This document shows, in pieces, positions 36,516-47,317 of a stretch of 64,000 nt of DNA. Source of the DNA: Poa pratensis (lineage: Eukaryota > Streptophyta > Magnoliopsida > Poales > Poaceae); the NCBI GenBank assembly GCA_947311845.1, contig CAMZMU010000081.1:694320-758319 (forward strand), in the 5' to 3' direction. The notes beneath the pieces were generated by a model. That model had not been told where the DNA came from, searched no databases, and worked only from the letters and a program-made list of their open reading frames with translations. Position numbers and translations under genes: made by a program. Each line of letters begins with the position of its first letter. The first letter of the stretch is position 1.

Positions 36516-37245
36516 AACGCGGGTTATACGGTGGTCTAGGCATGCCTGTGGTCAAAAGGATAGGAGCATGGTCCGACAATCCTTCAATACGTTCTAGAGC
36601 CCGTACCGACACCAATGGGAACCTAGATTCCCAATCAGTATCCATCAGTACACGGTCTAATTTTTCGTTTGTGGGTTCAGGAAGAGAATTAGCCCAAGTG
36701 AACTGTCTCCCGACCATTGATATCTCTCTTAAATTCAAGCTGTCAATGACTGCATTGAACAAAAGAGGCCAACGGTTGTCGAACGACCCCTACTTTTCTC
36801 AAATAGATAGCGAAGCAAGTTGAAATCCCACCAATGATAAAAGGGTGTGGGTTATCTTTTGCTAAGTTTACCATCTCATAGACAAAAGCTGACTTAGCCA
36901 CCTCCTGGGCCGGCCCATTCACGGCAACAAGACTCCAAATGAAATGGTCGGATTTATTACGGATGTGCATTTTTATATGAAAATCACCATCCGAAACATC
37001 CAATACTTCCATGGTATCAGTCCTGATGCCTAGTAAAATGCCCCGGAGCGGCCCTGGGGAGGACGAGAGTACCAATCAAAGTCTAGGCCGCCCGAAAGTC
37101 GGTTCAATAGAGATTGCGAGAACACACGTCTTCCCGTCTCAGAACTAGCTAGAAAATCCAAATTATGGTCCCGAATGCAACCAGCAAAGTGCAAATGTTT
37201 AGCCAAGTCACCAAGACCTCTGCTATTTGCGAACATGCCATTCAT
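36516..37245 (-). pseudogene. LINE ORF2 N terminus: AP endonuclease
   Basis: The minus-strand frame starts at 37,245 (MNGMFANSRGLGDLAKHL) and continues with LDFLASSETGRR and QGRSGAF. It then shifts frame near 37,040 and again near 36,800, and ends with KLDRVLMDTDWE and LSDHAPILL before the chromovirus. Tyr-Asp-Ser-His motifs of this type belong to the APE-like endonuclease that nicks target DNA. The breaks make it inactive as written. Confidence 0.85.
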
Positions 37246-38075
37246 TGGGAAACCGTGGGGGATTTGGATAACTTTGCCCGTTTCCGAGATAACTTGTTAG
37301 AGGAAGATTTTGATTTCCGACTGGATGCTTTTAACTCATACAATGAGCACAAACCGTCATCATCCAAACCAACCTCCGACACTTCACCAATTAGATGAGA
37401 AAGAAGCTGACCATCTGATGTGGCATTCGCTTCTTCTTCATCCATATAGGTGGTGACAACACAGTCGAAACTTTAGGAATAACCGTAAGACGGTTAAATT
37501 CCATATGCCTCAAGACTTTAGTTGACATATCTACTTGTTTTTTACTACTACCAAGGTTAACTCCTACACTAGAAAGATTTGAATGAATTGAATTTGAAGA
37601 AAAAGAAAGAAAAGACTGTTAACTCATTTCCGTACCGGGATAGTCCAAGTTGCGCGCAGCTTTCCGACGCATGGTCTTCTTCATGGAGTCTTCATCCGTC
37701 GCCGACGCCCCATCCAAAGACACCCCGAACCTCTCACTACGAGGGTCCGAGTGACCCCATCAGCAAAAGCCGACGCAGTGTGAGGAGGTGTACATGGCAT
37801 GACGGAGCCTCCGGCTGTGTACGCTACCTCAGAAGAAGCGGACAACTGGGTCGGCAGTGGTGAAGTAGCAGCCGACCCAGTTGCCCCAGCAGACCCCTCG
37901 GTGAAGTGCGAGACGGAGTGGTCATAGTCGTAGTCGAGACCACCCCCGTCTCATCATCATCCGCGTCTGGTCCTCCATGGGGAGACGGGTGGGTTGGCGT
38001 CGGAGTCGAGACCACGCCCGTCCCCGCAGTACCTGCAACCAGTCCTCCCTGGTCCGTCCGTCTGGTTTCCAATGA
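37246..38075 (-). pseudogene. LINE ORF1 remnant
   Basis: 37,445-37,246 encodes a lysine/serine-rich end (KASSRKSKSSSNKLSRKRAK). Further right, fragments in different frames (VLRHMEFNRLTVIPK, MRRKAARNLDYPG, and a proline/threonine-rich part at 38,072-37,824) look like the C-terminal half of a plant LINE ORF1, an RNA-binding protein. The gag-type zinc knuckle is not seen, and the frame changes several times. Confidence 0.6.
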
Positions 38076-38200
38076 AAGCTCAGTAAGAAGAAAAATGGTG
38101 AGATTCCAAAAACACCCGAGTTGGTAAATCCTTTCTTACGCCATCATTAAATGCTTGCCGTGGTGAGGTGCAATATATTTTGCAAGCCCTTCTCCCCTGA

Positions 38201-39873
38201 GAGCATCTCCACCGGGGCCTCCAAATCTATGTCCGGCACCACCCAATTGAGGCCCAATTGGGGGTGCAGCCCACAGCGGCGCACCCCAACAAAAAAAGAT
38301 ACATACAAAGAAATTTAAACGCATTTTTGAATTTCGTTCATATTTGTTATATTTTACAGAAGTTTGAACGAAATTTAAAACCTAAACTAAAACCCTAACT
38401 ACTCGAGGTCGTCCCAGTCGACGCCGTCATCGCTTTCATCGTCGAGCACGGTGTAGATGGAGGAGGACGAGGCACGGCTGGTGGAGGCGCCGTCGTGGCG
38501 TGGCGCGTGGCTTGAGGAGGCGTCGTCGTGGCACAGCGCGCGGCTTGAGGAGGCACCGCCGGAGGAGGAAGAGGCCGCCATCTGGGCCGACCACGCCAGG
38601 GTCGCCATCAGCCCCGGCGAGTCCTGCTCGATGTCGACCACCGAGTCGGAGAGCGCCGCCAGTAGGCCGGTGTGTCACCGTCGTGCTCGTTCCGCAGCTC
38701 GGACGACACGTCGTACCATGCCGGTGTCACCTCCACCGGCATTGGCTCCGCCCTAGGACGACGGAGGTAGAGGCGTCCGCGTGGTACGCGTCCGCCTGGT
38801 GGCGACCGCTGACGCTGGCGTTCGCGGATGGTGATGCCGCCTCCACCACGCGGCGGCGAGCGGCGCTCCTGCTTCACCTTCACCACCTGGAGCGGCTCGG
38901 GGCGCGGTGGAGGGAAGCGCGGCTCATGTGGAAGGAGGCGCAGCGGGATGGCGCTGCTCGTGGCGGCGTGCCGGCGAGCGGCTTTGAGCGCGGAGGCAAC
39001 CGTGCGGCCGGTTGCATCCCACCAGTCGTGGCGGCCCTCCGTGTTGTAGCGCGTCCGAAGCGCGCGCGGGCCATCGACGGTGTCGATCACCGCCTGCCGC
39101 TCCTGCTCGAAGCGCCGGAGCCAACGGCCCCAGTTGGTCTGGCTGTCGTCGTTCTAAGGGGAGGCGCCGCTCCGCCGGCGTCATCCAGCTCCGCCGGCGA
39201 GCGATGAATCGCCGCATCTGCTCGGCCGTCTGGGGCAGCGGTGGCACGGGAAGGCCACTGGGCGAGACGGCCTAGTGCTTGGGCAGGCGGCAGTGCGGAG
39301 GGGCGAGGAGCCCGTACCGGTGCAGCTCGCAGGCATCCTCGCTCTAGATCATGCGCCCGCTGTACGCCATGGCTGCCGGAGGGGATTGAGAACGAGGGGA
39401 GTGATGAGGGCGAGGAAGGAGACGGGGTGGATAAGCACGACCAGGGCAGCCGGGTTTTATCTAGGCGATGGGCGGTGCGGCCGGCGTAAATGCGACACGT
39501 GGTGAATCCGCAACGCCGGCCGCGTGGCCTGAGCCGTCGCGTCGCCTGGCCGCCGTTAATGGCATGCGTGTGTGCAGGCGCACCGGCGTCCAGTCGCGTC
39601 CCGTTGGAAACCACCGACGACTGCGCCATTAACGCGGCCATACCGGCCTCCTGCACGGCGCGATAAATGACGCCTGGACGCGGCGTCTGTATGACGGGCA
39701 GGCCACCCCAGTCAGAGGCCATGTCTGCCCCGGAGTTTGGAGGCCCTCTCGGGGGTGCCGGACACGATTTCGCTCGGCCCGACCTTTTGGGGGTGCCGCT
39801 GGTGGACGATTTTGGCGTCGGACCCCCAATTAGGCTTTGGAGGGTCATTTGGATGCCCCCGGTGGAGATGCTC
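38201..39873. mobile_element. Harbinger-like non-autonomous DNA transposon (TSD TGA)
   Basis: The left end reads GAGCATCTCCACCGGGGCC. The right end read inward is GAGCATCTCCACCGGGGGCA, an inverted match of about 18 bases. TGA stands directly outside both ends (38,198-38,200 and 39,874-39,876). A 3-bp duplication with this end sequence suits PIF/Harbinger, although TAA/TTA targets are commoner. Length is 1,673 bp. It contains one broken minus-strand frame but no transposase. Confidence 0.8.
38399..39370 (-). pseudogene. Element-borne ORF of unknown function
   Basis: Start MAYSGRMI at 39,370, with a stop codon after eight codons. The trace continues in shifted frames (PVPPLPQTAEQMRRFIARRR near 39,230; WWDATGRTVASALKAARRH near 39,020; VKQERRSPPRGGG near 38,850). 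It ends with an acidic tail, LDDESDDGVDWDDLE, and a stop at 38,399. I recall similar proline/arginine-rich proteins with an acidic end inside non-autonomous cereal transposons, but I do not know a function. High GC and coding-like length suggest a once-open frame of about 320 codons. Confidence 0.5.
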
Positions 39874-39876
39874 TGA

Positions 39877-40677
39877 ATACAGCTCATCAGGACGGTTTTG
39901 ATGCTCTAAGGTTGCATATTCAGGTTTGAAAGTTCTAGGTTGAAATGAAATGCATAGTTGCGCCTCCCTAATTGTGCCATAGATGAAAGTGACTTGACCT
40001 GTGCAAAAATCTGAAGGCTCCTCCAAGAATAGCATCATCAGTTGGTGAAAGCAAAGACTGCACTGCACTGCTAGTGTCCTTGGTCACCCCTGACTCTATC
40101 CAGTTCAGAGCTCATGCCAGTGTAAATGCCTGCAAAAGGCAGACCTATCGTTATGGAGGCGCAGTGGTCGCCGGCGACCAGAACAGCCGCTGCCACGGCC
40201 GGCTGCCGGACACGCACGTTGTTGTGGAATACGTACATTCAATTCAATACACGCTCACTCCCTTCCTGTGCCCAGGAATTCAATGAACGCACGTAGTATG
40301 TGTGTGTGACCGTGTCGGGGGCCCAGGACTCTGCATCTTTTATTCTTTGATTGATGCCTTCCGTAATATTGCTGATTGTGTGACAGTGCGCGCCGGCCGG
40401 AAGCGACAACCAAAGTTGGCACCATCCCGACGATGAAAAGATGTACGTTCAGCCTTTCGCCTGCAGCCTGGTCGGACATTGTCTACTCGCTGTGGTAAGC
40501 TAATCTCTCTCTTTTTTAATTCAGTTCGTGTCCTTTTTTATCTGGAAACATGAAGGACCAGAGAATCTTTTTTTTTTTGCGCTGGGAACCAGAAATCCTT
40601 GGCACAAATATTATTGATCTGCTTCCACCGTGCTATATAAATCTCCATCCACTAGAAATTGCATGCATCGTAGGAAT
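39877..40677. other. No gene recognised between two DNA transposons
   Basis: Mixed-composition DNA with short open frames only. The frame at 40,068-39,890 on the minus strand might continue the LINE, but I could not match it to a domain. Two CACA/GTGT-like stretches near 40,250-40,320 are the only visible simple patterns. Confidence 0.4.
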
Positions 40678-40839
40678 TAAGGCCTTCTTTGGATTACAGG
40701 ATTCCAAAACTAAGGGGATAGGAAAAATAGAGGATTCAGATGTATGACATCTCCGATCCTATGGAATGCTAAACCAGAGGAATTGAAGACGAAAGAGCCT
40801 TTGGCTGCACCAGTAGGAATAGTATAGGAATCCCAAGCA

Positions 40840-42705
40840 TCTCTACTATACTAATATTCGTAGCTGCCGTGATGGTACGTTCGGGTAGTACGTCCTCCGC
40901 ACTCTAATCCTACAGCGTGCCTCGGGGCCTTGCCTTGCTTCTAATCCTACTCGGACATGAACTCCTAATCATGCTGCAGCCGCCGAGTACAACTCATGAT
41001 TATACAAACTATATAATGCTAAGCAGCGCCACAATCCAACTACAGTCCGCGCAGCGCTACAATCCAACTCCAGTCCGCCGCTAGCTCAACGTTCTGCCGA
41101 CCTCGCAGAAATACCGTCCGTCCACAATCTTGCCCTTCCGTCGTCTCGCAGAAACGCCGTCCGTCACGGTGACTCGGTCGCTGTGCTGCTGTTCTGCCGA
41201 TCGACATTGCTGGCACTACGTCCGCCGGGCGCCGGTGCTGCAGTTTGATCAGCTAGCCAAAAAGTGAATCGATCAATTTGCTTCGTATGCCTGTACCAGA
41301 GGGAATCGATCGAGACTTGCTTGGTGAGAGACATACCGTAGCTAGCGGAATCTGTCCAGGTATATCTCTCTTCTAATAAATTATTTAACATCAATTGAGT
41401 GGCACGGGATTGAACATGCGGTCCTAAGTTTTTGTATTAGTACCTTTTATATTCGCACTAATATTTGTTATATTATTGTACCTAAAAATATATCTATACT
41501 ATAAAATGTATTTTAAATTGTTATAGGGCTTAATTTTCTATTTTGCCCTGGGTAACCATTTTTATGCAGATGTCACAGCCAAAACAATATGCAGAGGATT
41601 ACAACGGCGTACCAGCTCACGCATATTCAACAATTTTAATGAATAGTACCCTCACGTCAGCTCATCTAACGGATTCTGGTGAAATTGTCAATGGTACTAT
41701 CCTACACCAGTGCATTTTAAACATCGCATGCATCTAAATATAGTTACGTTAATTAGACCAGATAAATTCATAAACTTTTATAACCTGTATTACTGTTCTA
41801 ATAATACAGTTTTTTTTAAAAGGTGAAAAGCTTGAACTTGCTTGCTCCCTTCCACTGCATGAGGGCACACCAAACAATTGTGAACTCATTTTGAAGATCT
41901 CGATTGATCACAAAGACGACACAGTTGCAAACATGAGAAAATGCAAAAATCAAGCAAGACGGGAACGTGACAGAGCACGACGAAATAGCTTAACAGCTGA
42001 AAAAAGGGAGAACATGAATGCCCAAAGAAGAGTAGCCAGACAAAAGAAAACAATAGATGAGAGAAATGCTCGCCAAAGGCAGACAAGGCGAAATGTACCA
42101 GCAAAGAAGAGACAAGAGATCAACGCTCGTCGAAGAGAAAGTTGGCACAACATACCACCTGAGAAAAAGCGGGCACTTCTAGCTCAGCGCAATGCAAGAC
42201 TCGCGGATAGGCGGAATACCCCTTGCGCTGAATCCATCGCAATGCCATGTCCGTACGGAGCTACTATGTCATCCTATTCGTGGAATTGAATAGTTTGCTT
42301 ATTTCACGATAAAACCCACATAAAGTTAGATATAAGCATAACGTGGAGGTATGGCTAGAACCATAGAGTACATCGTGCAGGTCGACAAGATTCCATCGCC
42401 ACATCGTGAGGCTTATATCCATGTTATACCTTAGTAGATAGATGGTGTCCGTGTGAGCTTCTTGTACATGCACTTGTTTGGTAAAAAAAATTATTCCATC
42501 TAATAATTGTGAGTTAATGAAATATATTTAGCGTTTCTACTGCATGATTCTACCAAGAAGGCACCGATTTCAATATGTCCACAAATCACATAGATTTTTG
42601 CGAAAGTGCGTCTAGGCGTGCATCTTAACGGAATAAAATGTTTATGAATCGATATTTTTTTATATTTTTATGATACTCCGTAGCAACGCACGGGCACTTT
42701 GCTAG
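40840..42705 (+). mobile_element. Non-autonomous Helitron
   Basis: Starts TCTCTACTATACTAATATT after an A and ends in CTAG before a T, so it sits between host A and T as Helitrons do. Eleven bases before the end is a short hairpin (CCGTAGCAACGCACGG), the usual termination signal in grass Helitrons. Length is 1,866 bp. It keeps a fragment of the helicase-protein N terminus but no Rep or helicase domain. It is inserted in the Harbinger MITE. Confidence 0.85.
41933..42289 (+). pseudogene. Helitron Rep/helicase protein, N-terminal fragment
   Basis: An open frame of 119 codons from ATG at 41,933. It is very rich in Arg, Lys, Asn and Glu, with imperfect repeats of about 19 residues (ARRERDRARRNSLTAEKREN, ARQRQTRRNVPAKKRQE, ARRRESWHNIPPEKKRA). 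I recall such repeats at the N terminus of plant Helitron helicase-like proteins, before the Rep domain. The downstream HUH Rep and Pif1 helicase are absent, and the frame ends soon after the repeats. Nucleolar-type basic repeats are an alternative reading. It cannot promote transposition by itself. Confidence 0.6.
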
Positions 42706-43049
42706 TTAAATACTAATACTTTTGAGTTTGGAAAGAGTCCATGGCTGCGCCGTACGTAGTTTTCTTTATTTCGTTTGTTTCCTTTGAGAAGAGCAGGAAG
42801 CCAGACCAATCAGAGCGGCTGCTTTTGGCGCGAGCGCAACGCGGGAGCACCTTCTTTTCGCGCCAGGATTTATTCCGAGAGGTTCGACCTAATGTCTAAA
42901 ATCCTCTGGAATCGGTAGTATAGGAACCCAATCCTCTGGAATATCAAAGCCTCAATCCTGCAATCCAAACGCATTCCGTAGGATTCAATCCTGAGGAATC
43001 AAATCCTGTGAAAATCCCGTGAAAATCCTTTGATCCAAAGGAGGCCTAA

Positions 43050-43778
43050 TTAACTTATCACCCCGTGATTGATTTCCGCACGTCTGTGTGTGCATGCATA
43101 TCCCATCGTAGTGTGACTGATATTTTTATACTCATCATATAATTCTCCAGGTAGCCGGCCATAACTGGTGGCATATGTACGATTGAAGGTGTGCGCGATG
43201 TATATTTAAAACATATCTTGATTTTGGATATTCAGCCAAACAGTAAGAATTATGAAGCTCCTTAAAATATTTATGTTCTTTAATCTTATTTGCAGTACAT
43301 CTAAAAATCCACAATCTGTTGTGCTATTATATTTGCAGCACTCAGATAAGTATTGTTTTAGAGTATGTAAAGAAAAAAAATAGTTGAGTTAATTAGTGGT
43401 GTAACAGTGCAGGTGTGGGACATGGAAGGAATAATATGAGAGGGAAACTCAACAATTACCAATTCAAAACCATATGTGATCGGATAAGGTTAGTTTTTTC
43501 TGTAGTTTTTATTGTTGAATATGAAAATGTATGTGCAATCAGGCGTGCGTAGAATTTTCTTTCAACATATCAATATTTTCACCTGTGCGCGCTTTGAACA
43601 TCCATCTTCCACTACACTGTTATTGAATCCCTAAAACAATTCATGCTAATCTGAAAGAAGGAAAAGGGATGGGCACACAAATAATTTCGTGATGTCATGA
43701 TGGATTAACGTTTGATGAAGGCTATCCAATCTAATTTTGTGATTGATTAACTACCTTAGTAGGCAGGGCACGCATGTA
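43050..43778. other. AT-rich sequence, no gene
   Basis: Low-GC DNA with poly(A) and poly(T) runs. I see no element ends, no conserved coding frame and no RNA gene. Confidence 0.5.
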
Positions 43779-43901
43779 CTCCCTCCGTCCAAAACTAAGT
43801 GTCTCAAGTTTGCTCAAAAGTGAAAGTATCTAGACATGTTTCATGTATAGATACATCCACTTTTTGTCAAACTTGAGACACTTATTTTTGGACGGAGGGA
43901 G
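43779..43901. mobile_element. Stowaway MITE (Tc1/Mariner)
   Basis: 123 bp with perfect inverted ends CTCCCTCCGTCC and GGACGGAGGGAG, TA on both sides, and a fold-back interior (AAGTGTCTCAAGTTTG paired with CAAACTTGAGACACTT). These are the hallmarks of cereal Stowaway elements. Non-coding; such hairpins can give rise to small RNAs. Confidence 0.95.
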
Positions 43902-44167
43902 TACACAACACACACAAACATGTTAATATGTGGTGTCAAAAAATAAAAATTTCAGTACACCATCTCAGATCCATTTGGAATTATTTGATAGTGATCGGAA
44001 GTACCCTTTATGGCATTCAGATCATCAGCTTATGCATGGAAGTAGGTCTGCATTTGTCGATTTCGTCAGTTTTTGCTATTGGATGATAACAATGAATATA
44101 TGTCGAAATCTGATTGGTGGGTAAACGAAATTATATCATGTTAAATTTTTTAACATAGGTGATATGT

Positions 44168-44290
44168 TCTTTTTTCGATAAAGGGCAATATATTAATATC
44201 AAGATAATATCAAATACACCAAACCTCTGCACCAACTCGATATCAAGAGTAAGTCAAGAAATGGAGGGATGCACACAGCCACATAGCTGA
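44168..44290 (-). mobile_element. 5'-truncated LINE tail
   Basis: The minus strand reads GGCTGTGTGCATCCCTCC, then TGGTGCAGAGGTTTGG, and ends with an A/T-rich tract and CGAAAAAAG. This matches the 3' tail style of the LINE at 1,045, but only the tip is present. Confidence 0.5.
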
Positions 44291-44659
44291 TATGTACTAT
44301 CTGCAAGAAAAAAATTACAACAGTCAAATCTCCAATTTTATATATGAAGTAAGATATTTGATGCAAGTGTCACTGATGCAGCTCGAATGTTGTAAAATCT
44401 TGACGTCCGTAACAGACATAAACTGCTACAAGTTGATGGTATTATGTAATATCTACATCTATGAAGTACTCTTTTAAGCGTGTGTCGCTAATTAATTCTT
44501 ACCAAGTTATGCTCATGATTTGTTTTAGGTATTTTTTTCCTGTTGGATCATGAATTTGCATTGACTACTTAAGATTCTTAATAAGTGCCATATCCACCAC
44601 ATCTTTCTCCGATGTCACGAGTTTGGGAGGCATGAGGCGTCCAAGCATACAAACTTTGC

Positions 44660-44820
44660 CACTCCGTTAGTTTTCCTTAACTTACATAGAGAGAGAGCAT
44701 AAGTAGCATATAAAAGAAACCTTTAATACAAGGTTACAAAAATAGGTCAACACTATTGCTAAATAATAATTAGAAATTCAAAAAAAGTGAGCCCGTGCGG
44801 CTGCACGGGTTGACGACTAG
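44660..44820 (+). mobile_element. Helitron 3' end, 5' end not located
   Basis: A perfect hairpin CCCGTGCGGCTGCACGGG is followed by TTGACGA and CTAG, then T. That is a canonical Helitron terminus. I could not find a matching TC 5' end, so the start given is only a nominal 160 bp from the end. Confidence 0.6.
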
Positions 44821-45325
44821 TTCTTCAAATCCAAATAATTAAACAAACAACGAATAATCTGGAAGGGAAGGAATAGTTAACAATACAAATAGAAAACCAA
44901 ATATTTTGGGACTATCTCCCATACGGTTGTCACTAATTCTTAACGAGATCATTCCTAAGCTGCATGTGTATCTCCCTCTGCTCAATCTAGGTACGTCTCA
45001 AAAAATTATTGGATCTTGTTCGGATTCTTGCTAGGATTCACACGGTAGTCAATATTATCAAAGACCAACTGCAATTCAAATCCTCTCATCCTCGGCGGAG
45101 CTAGAGAAAATCAGATCAAGTCACACTACTCATTTTTATGGACGATTATGGACAGATTTAAGCCACCCGGGTGCACTTATCACGGGCTAGAGGGGTGCAT
45201 ATACCAATGTTTTGACAAGGCAAAAAAAAAATCTACCCGGGTACATGTGCACCCTGGTAGCTACATGTAGCTCCACCAGTCCACCACTGATCGTCGATGA
45301 TCATTGTGTATAATCGCACAAGTCG
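44821..45325. other. No gene recognised
   Basis: AT-rich sequence left of the PIF transposase remnant. It may hold the 3' end of that transposon, but I found no inverted repeat pairing with its right side. Confidence 0.4.
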
Positions 45326-46310
45326 TCATGATATTTGAGAGGTATCCCAGAAGCGAGCAGGACCTTGAAAAGTGGCAAACCGAGTTTGTAAAACATCAAA
45401 TGCCATCTCAATATCCTTTCGACATGCTTCTTGAGCTGTTACGTAAACTTGTTTCCTTTTCTTTCGGGATTTTGGATTGTTTTCACAAATGTTGACCAGG
45501 GGATAGATACCGTCGGCTAGATAATAGTCCATGGTATAGTCATGTCCATTGACGGTGTAGTTGCAAGTCGGAGCATCTCCACTAGCAAGCATAGCAAAAA
45601 AGATTGGATTTTTGCATAACACTAATGTCATTAAGAGAGCCTGGCAAACAAAGAAGCAATGCCAAATCCATAAATCCTCAAAGTTACTGCTTCAAGCACA
45701 ATAGTTGGATCACGATGATGGTCCGTGAACTGATGGTGCCAAGCAACAGGGCAATTTGTCCACTTCTAGTGCATGCGATTAACGCTTCCAAGCATGCCGG
45801 CCAACCTCTTGCTTCATTCGTTGCCATCAACCTCTTAGTTTCCTCCTCGTTATGAGCTCGGAGGTACTTGGGGCCAAAAACACTGATCAAGACCTTGGCA
45901 AACAAGCAGGCACACTTATCGGTGTTGTCTTCCGGTATACCATAGTCAATCATCCGCATGGCTATCGACATCTTTTGGTACGGGCTAAATCCTAGGAGGC
46001 CGGCGGCCTTCCTCTGGTGTTCGACAAACCGAGAGTTCGCCTCGCACGCTTTGACAATGCGCACAAATAGATCCATCCTCATTTTGTAACACCTTTCCAA
46101 GGGATGAGGCGGGAATGTGCTCACCTGCGCGAAGTAATCCTTCAGCACCAGTTCGTTGCCGAGAGCTCGGTTCTATGGAATACAAAGTCGGCCAACTATG
46201 CATCCTCGCCGCTTTCTTTTCGTATCCTCTTGCATCTCCTTCAAGATGAGAAGTAGGACGATATGCTCGACATCGTCGTCCTCAAAAAATTCATCTTCCG
46301 ACAACGACAG
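45326..46310 (-). pseudogene. Decayed PIF/Harbinger transposase (HARBI1-like, DDE_4)
   Basis: Read from right to left: DDVEHIVLLLILKEMQED near 46,280; an in-frame stop near 46,190; YFAQVSTFPPHPLERCYKMR; LLGFSPYQKMSIAMRMIDYG; ISVFGPKYLRAHNEEETKRL; then the site of the first catalytic Asp, normally in SIDCMHW. Here that codon reads AAT (Asn) at about 45,778, and a stop follows. The NDI site and NYTVNGHDYTMDYYLADGIYP, ENNPKSRKKRK and KDIEMAFDVLQTRFA follow in shifted frames, to a stop at 45,326. Family role: cut-and-paste transposition with 3-bp target duplications. Loss of the Asp, two stops and frameshifts make it inactive. A plant-domesticated ALP1-like gene is unlikely in this state. Confidence 0.85.
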
Positions 46311-47317
46311 TCATCAAAGAAAAATTGGAGAACAGGCTCAACGACAAACTCATCTACGGTTCTCGACGATGGACTCCAAACCCTGTCGACCAACGGAATA
46401 GAGATGCGTACCTCCAAATCGGATTGATGACGCGAGCGGCGGAGGACGACAAGGGGCCAGAGGTGTGGCGCTTGGAAGGCGGGGTCTTGCCGCGGGGCAA
46501 CTGGCTGAGAGGCTCAGATGCGGCGGTGGGGCATCGGTTCGAGCTTGTCTGCGGATCCATGGCTGCGGCGGTTCTGGCAAGCTCATGCGTAAGGGATCAG
46601 CGGCGGACGGAAAGATTTTTGGAGGGGGAATGGCGCGGCGGCAGGGAGCCCTGCGAGGGGAAGGGCGAAGTTGAAGGGGGAGGGCCAAATCTGTAGCGGG
46701 AGGTGGCGTGAGCGCCGCCGAGTGCGAGGATGCAATCTGAAAGTTCAGCCAGCCAATTAAGCATGTCCGCGAGATGAGGGAAAATGAAAAAATCTCGCGA
46801 AAAACTGGTTATATAGCGGAAATGGTGTCTGGTTTGAGGGGAGCCTTAAAACATTTTAAGGTTTTTGCGAAAATAAGGTATCTTTTAGATCAGCTCTTCG
46901 GTCCAAAACCGTGAAAAAACGGTTATTATAAGGGCTTCCACGTTTTAAGGGATCTGCTAGAGATACTCTAAGCGAAAACTCGAGATGGTTTTGTAGATTT
47001 ACGACTCGCCTCTCATGAGCATGTACTCCTGCATGCCAAAAATAATAAATATATGGGGATCCTAATAGAGACACCACGCTGAGACACATTACTGAATTAT
47101 CCTGATGGTTAGATCTAAAATTTGTGGCTAGAATTTAATTTGAGATTTGTATACATGATTACTACTTACTCTTCCCTAAAAAAACGTTTTCATCAACAAA
47201 CAAATAAATTGCCTTGCAACCTCACCGCAACAAAACACATGGCAGGGCGTTCTCAATGCAACACGCGATCCTAGCTAGGTCAAGCGCCCCAGCAACAATA
47301 TTGGCCAACGTGAGCAA
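46311..47317. other. Right part of the PIF element and unclassified DNA
   Basis: GC-rich to about 46,700, then AT-rich. At 46,945-46,971 the minus strand reads GAGTATCTCTAGCAGATCCC, which resembles Harbinger ends (GAGCATCTC...). It could be the 5' terminus of the transposon that carried the transposase. I found no partner on the left and no clear target duplication. No further gene is recognised. Confidence 0.4.

Larger units (their letters stand above)
36516..38200 (-). mobile_element. L1-like LINE, 5' half
   Basis: The continuation of the LINE right of the chromovirus: endonuclease part of ORF2, then the ORF1 end and its upstream region. The right limit is uncertain. The Harbinger-like element begins at 38,201, and I cannot prove that LINE sequence resumes after it at 39,877. 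Confidence 0.75.
40681..43046. mobile_element. Harbinger-type MITE, split by a Helitron
   Basis: The left end GGCCTTCTTTGGATTACAGG and the inverted right end GGCCTCCTTTGGATCAAAGG agree at all but four of 20 bases. TAA flanks both sides (40,678-40,680 and 43,047-43,049). Removing the Helitron leaves about 500 bp, a MITE-sized element with near-repeats of AATCCTNTGGAAT inside. No coding sequence of its own. Confidence 0.82.

Noticed and set aside
38399..39247. Plus-strand frames, for example 38,500-39,207, as a host gene
   Set aside because: The minus-strand frame has the recognisable start and acidic tail; the plus frames are its GC-rich shadows.
41933..42289. Arg/Lys/Asn-rich frame as an independent host nuclear protein
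   Set aside because: It lies wholly within a Helitron with clean ends and resembles the N-terminal repeats of Helitron helicase proteins.
45569..45600. GAGCATCTCCACTAGC looks like an inward-facing Harbinger end
   Set aside because: It lies inside the transposase coding trace, whose conserved motifs continue on both sides, so the likeness to GAGCATCTCC ends is chance.
46315..46696. GC-rich frames on both strands right of the PIF transposase as a second transposon gene
   Set aside because: No Myb-like motif of the PIF second protein is visible and the frames are low-complexity.
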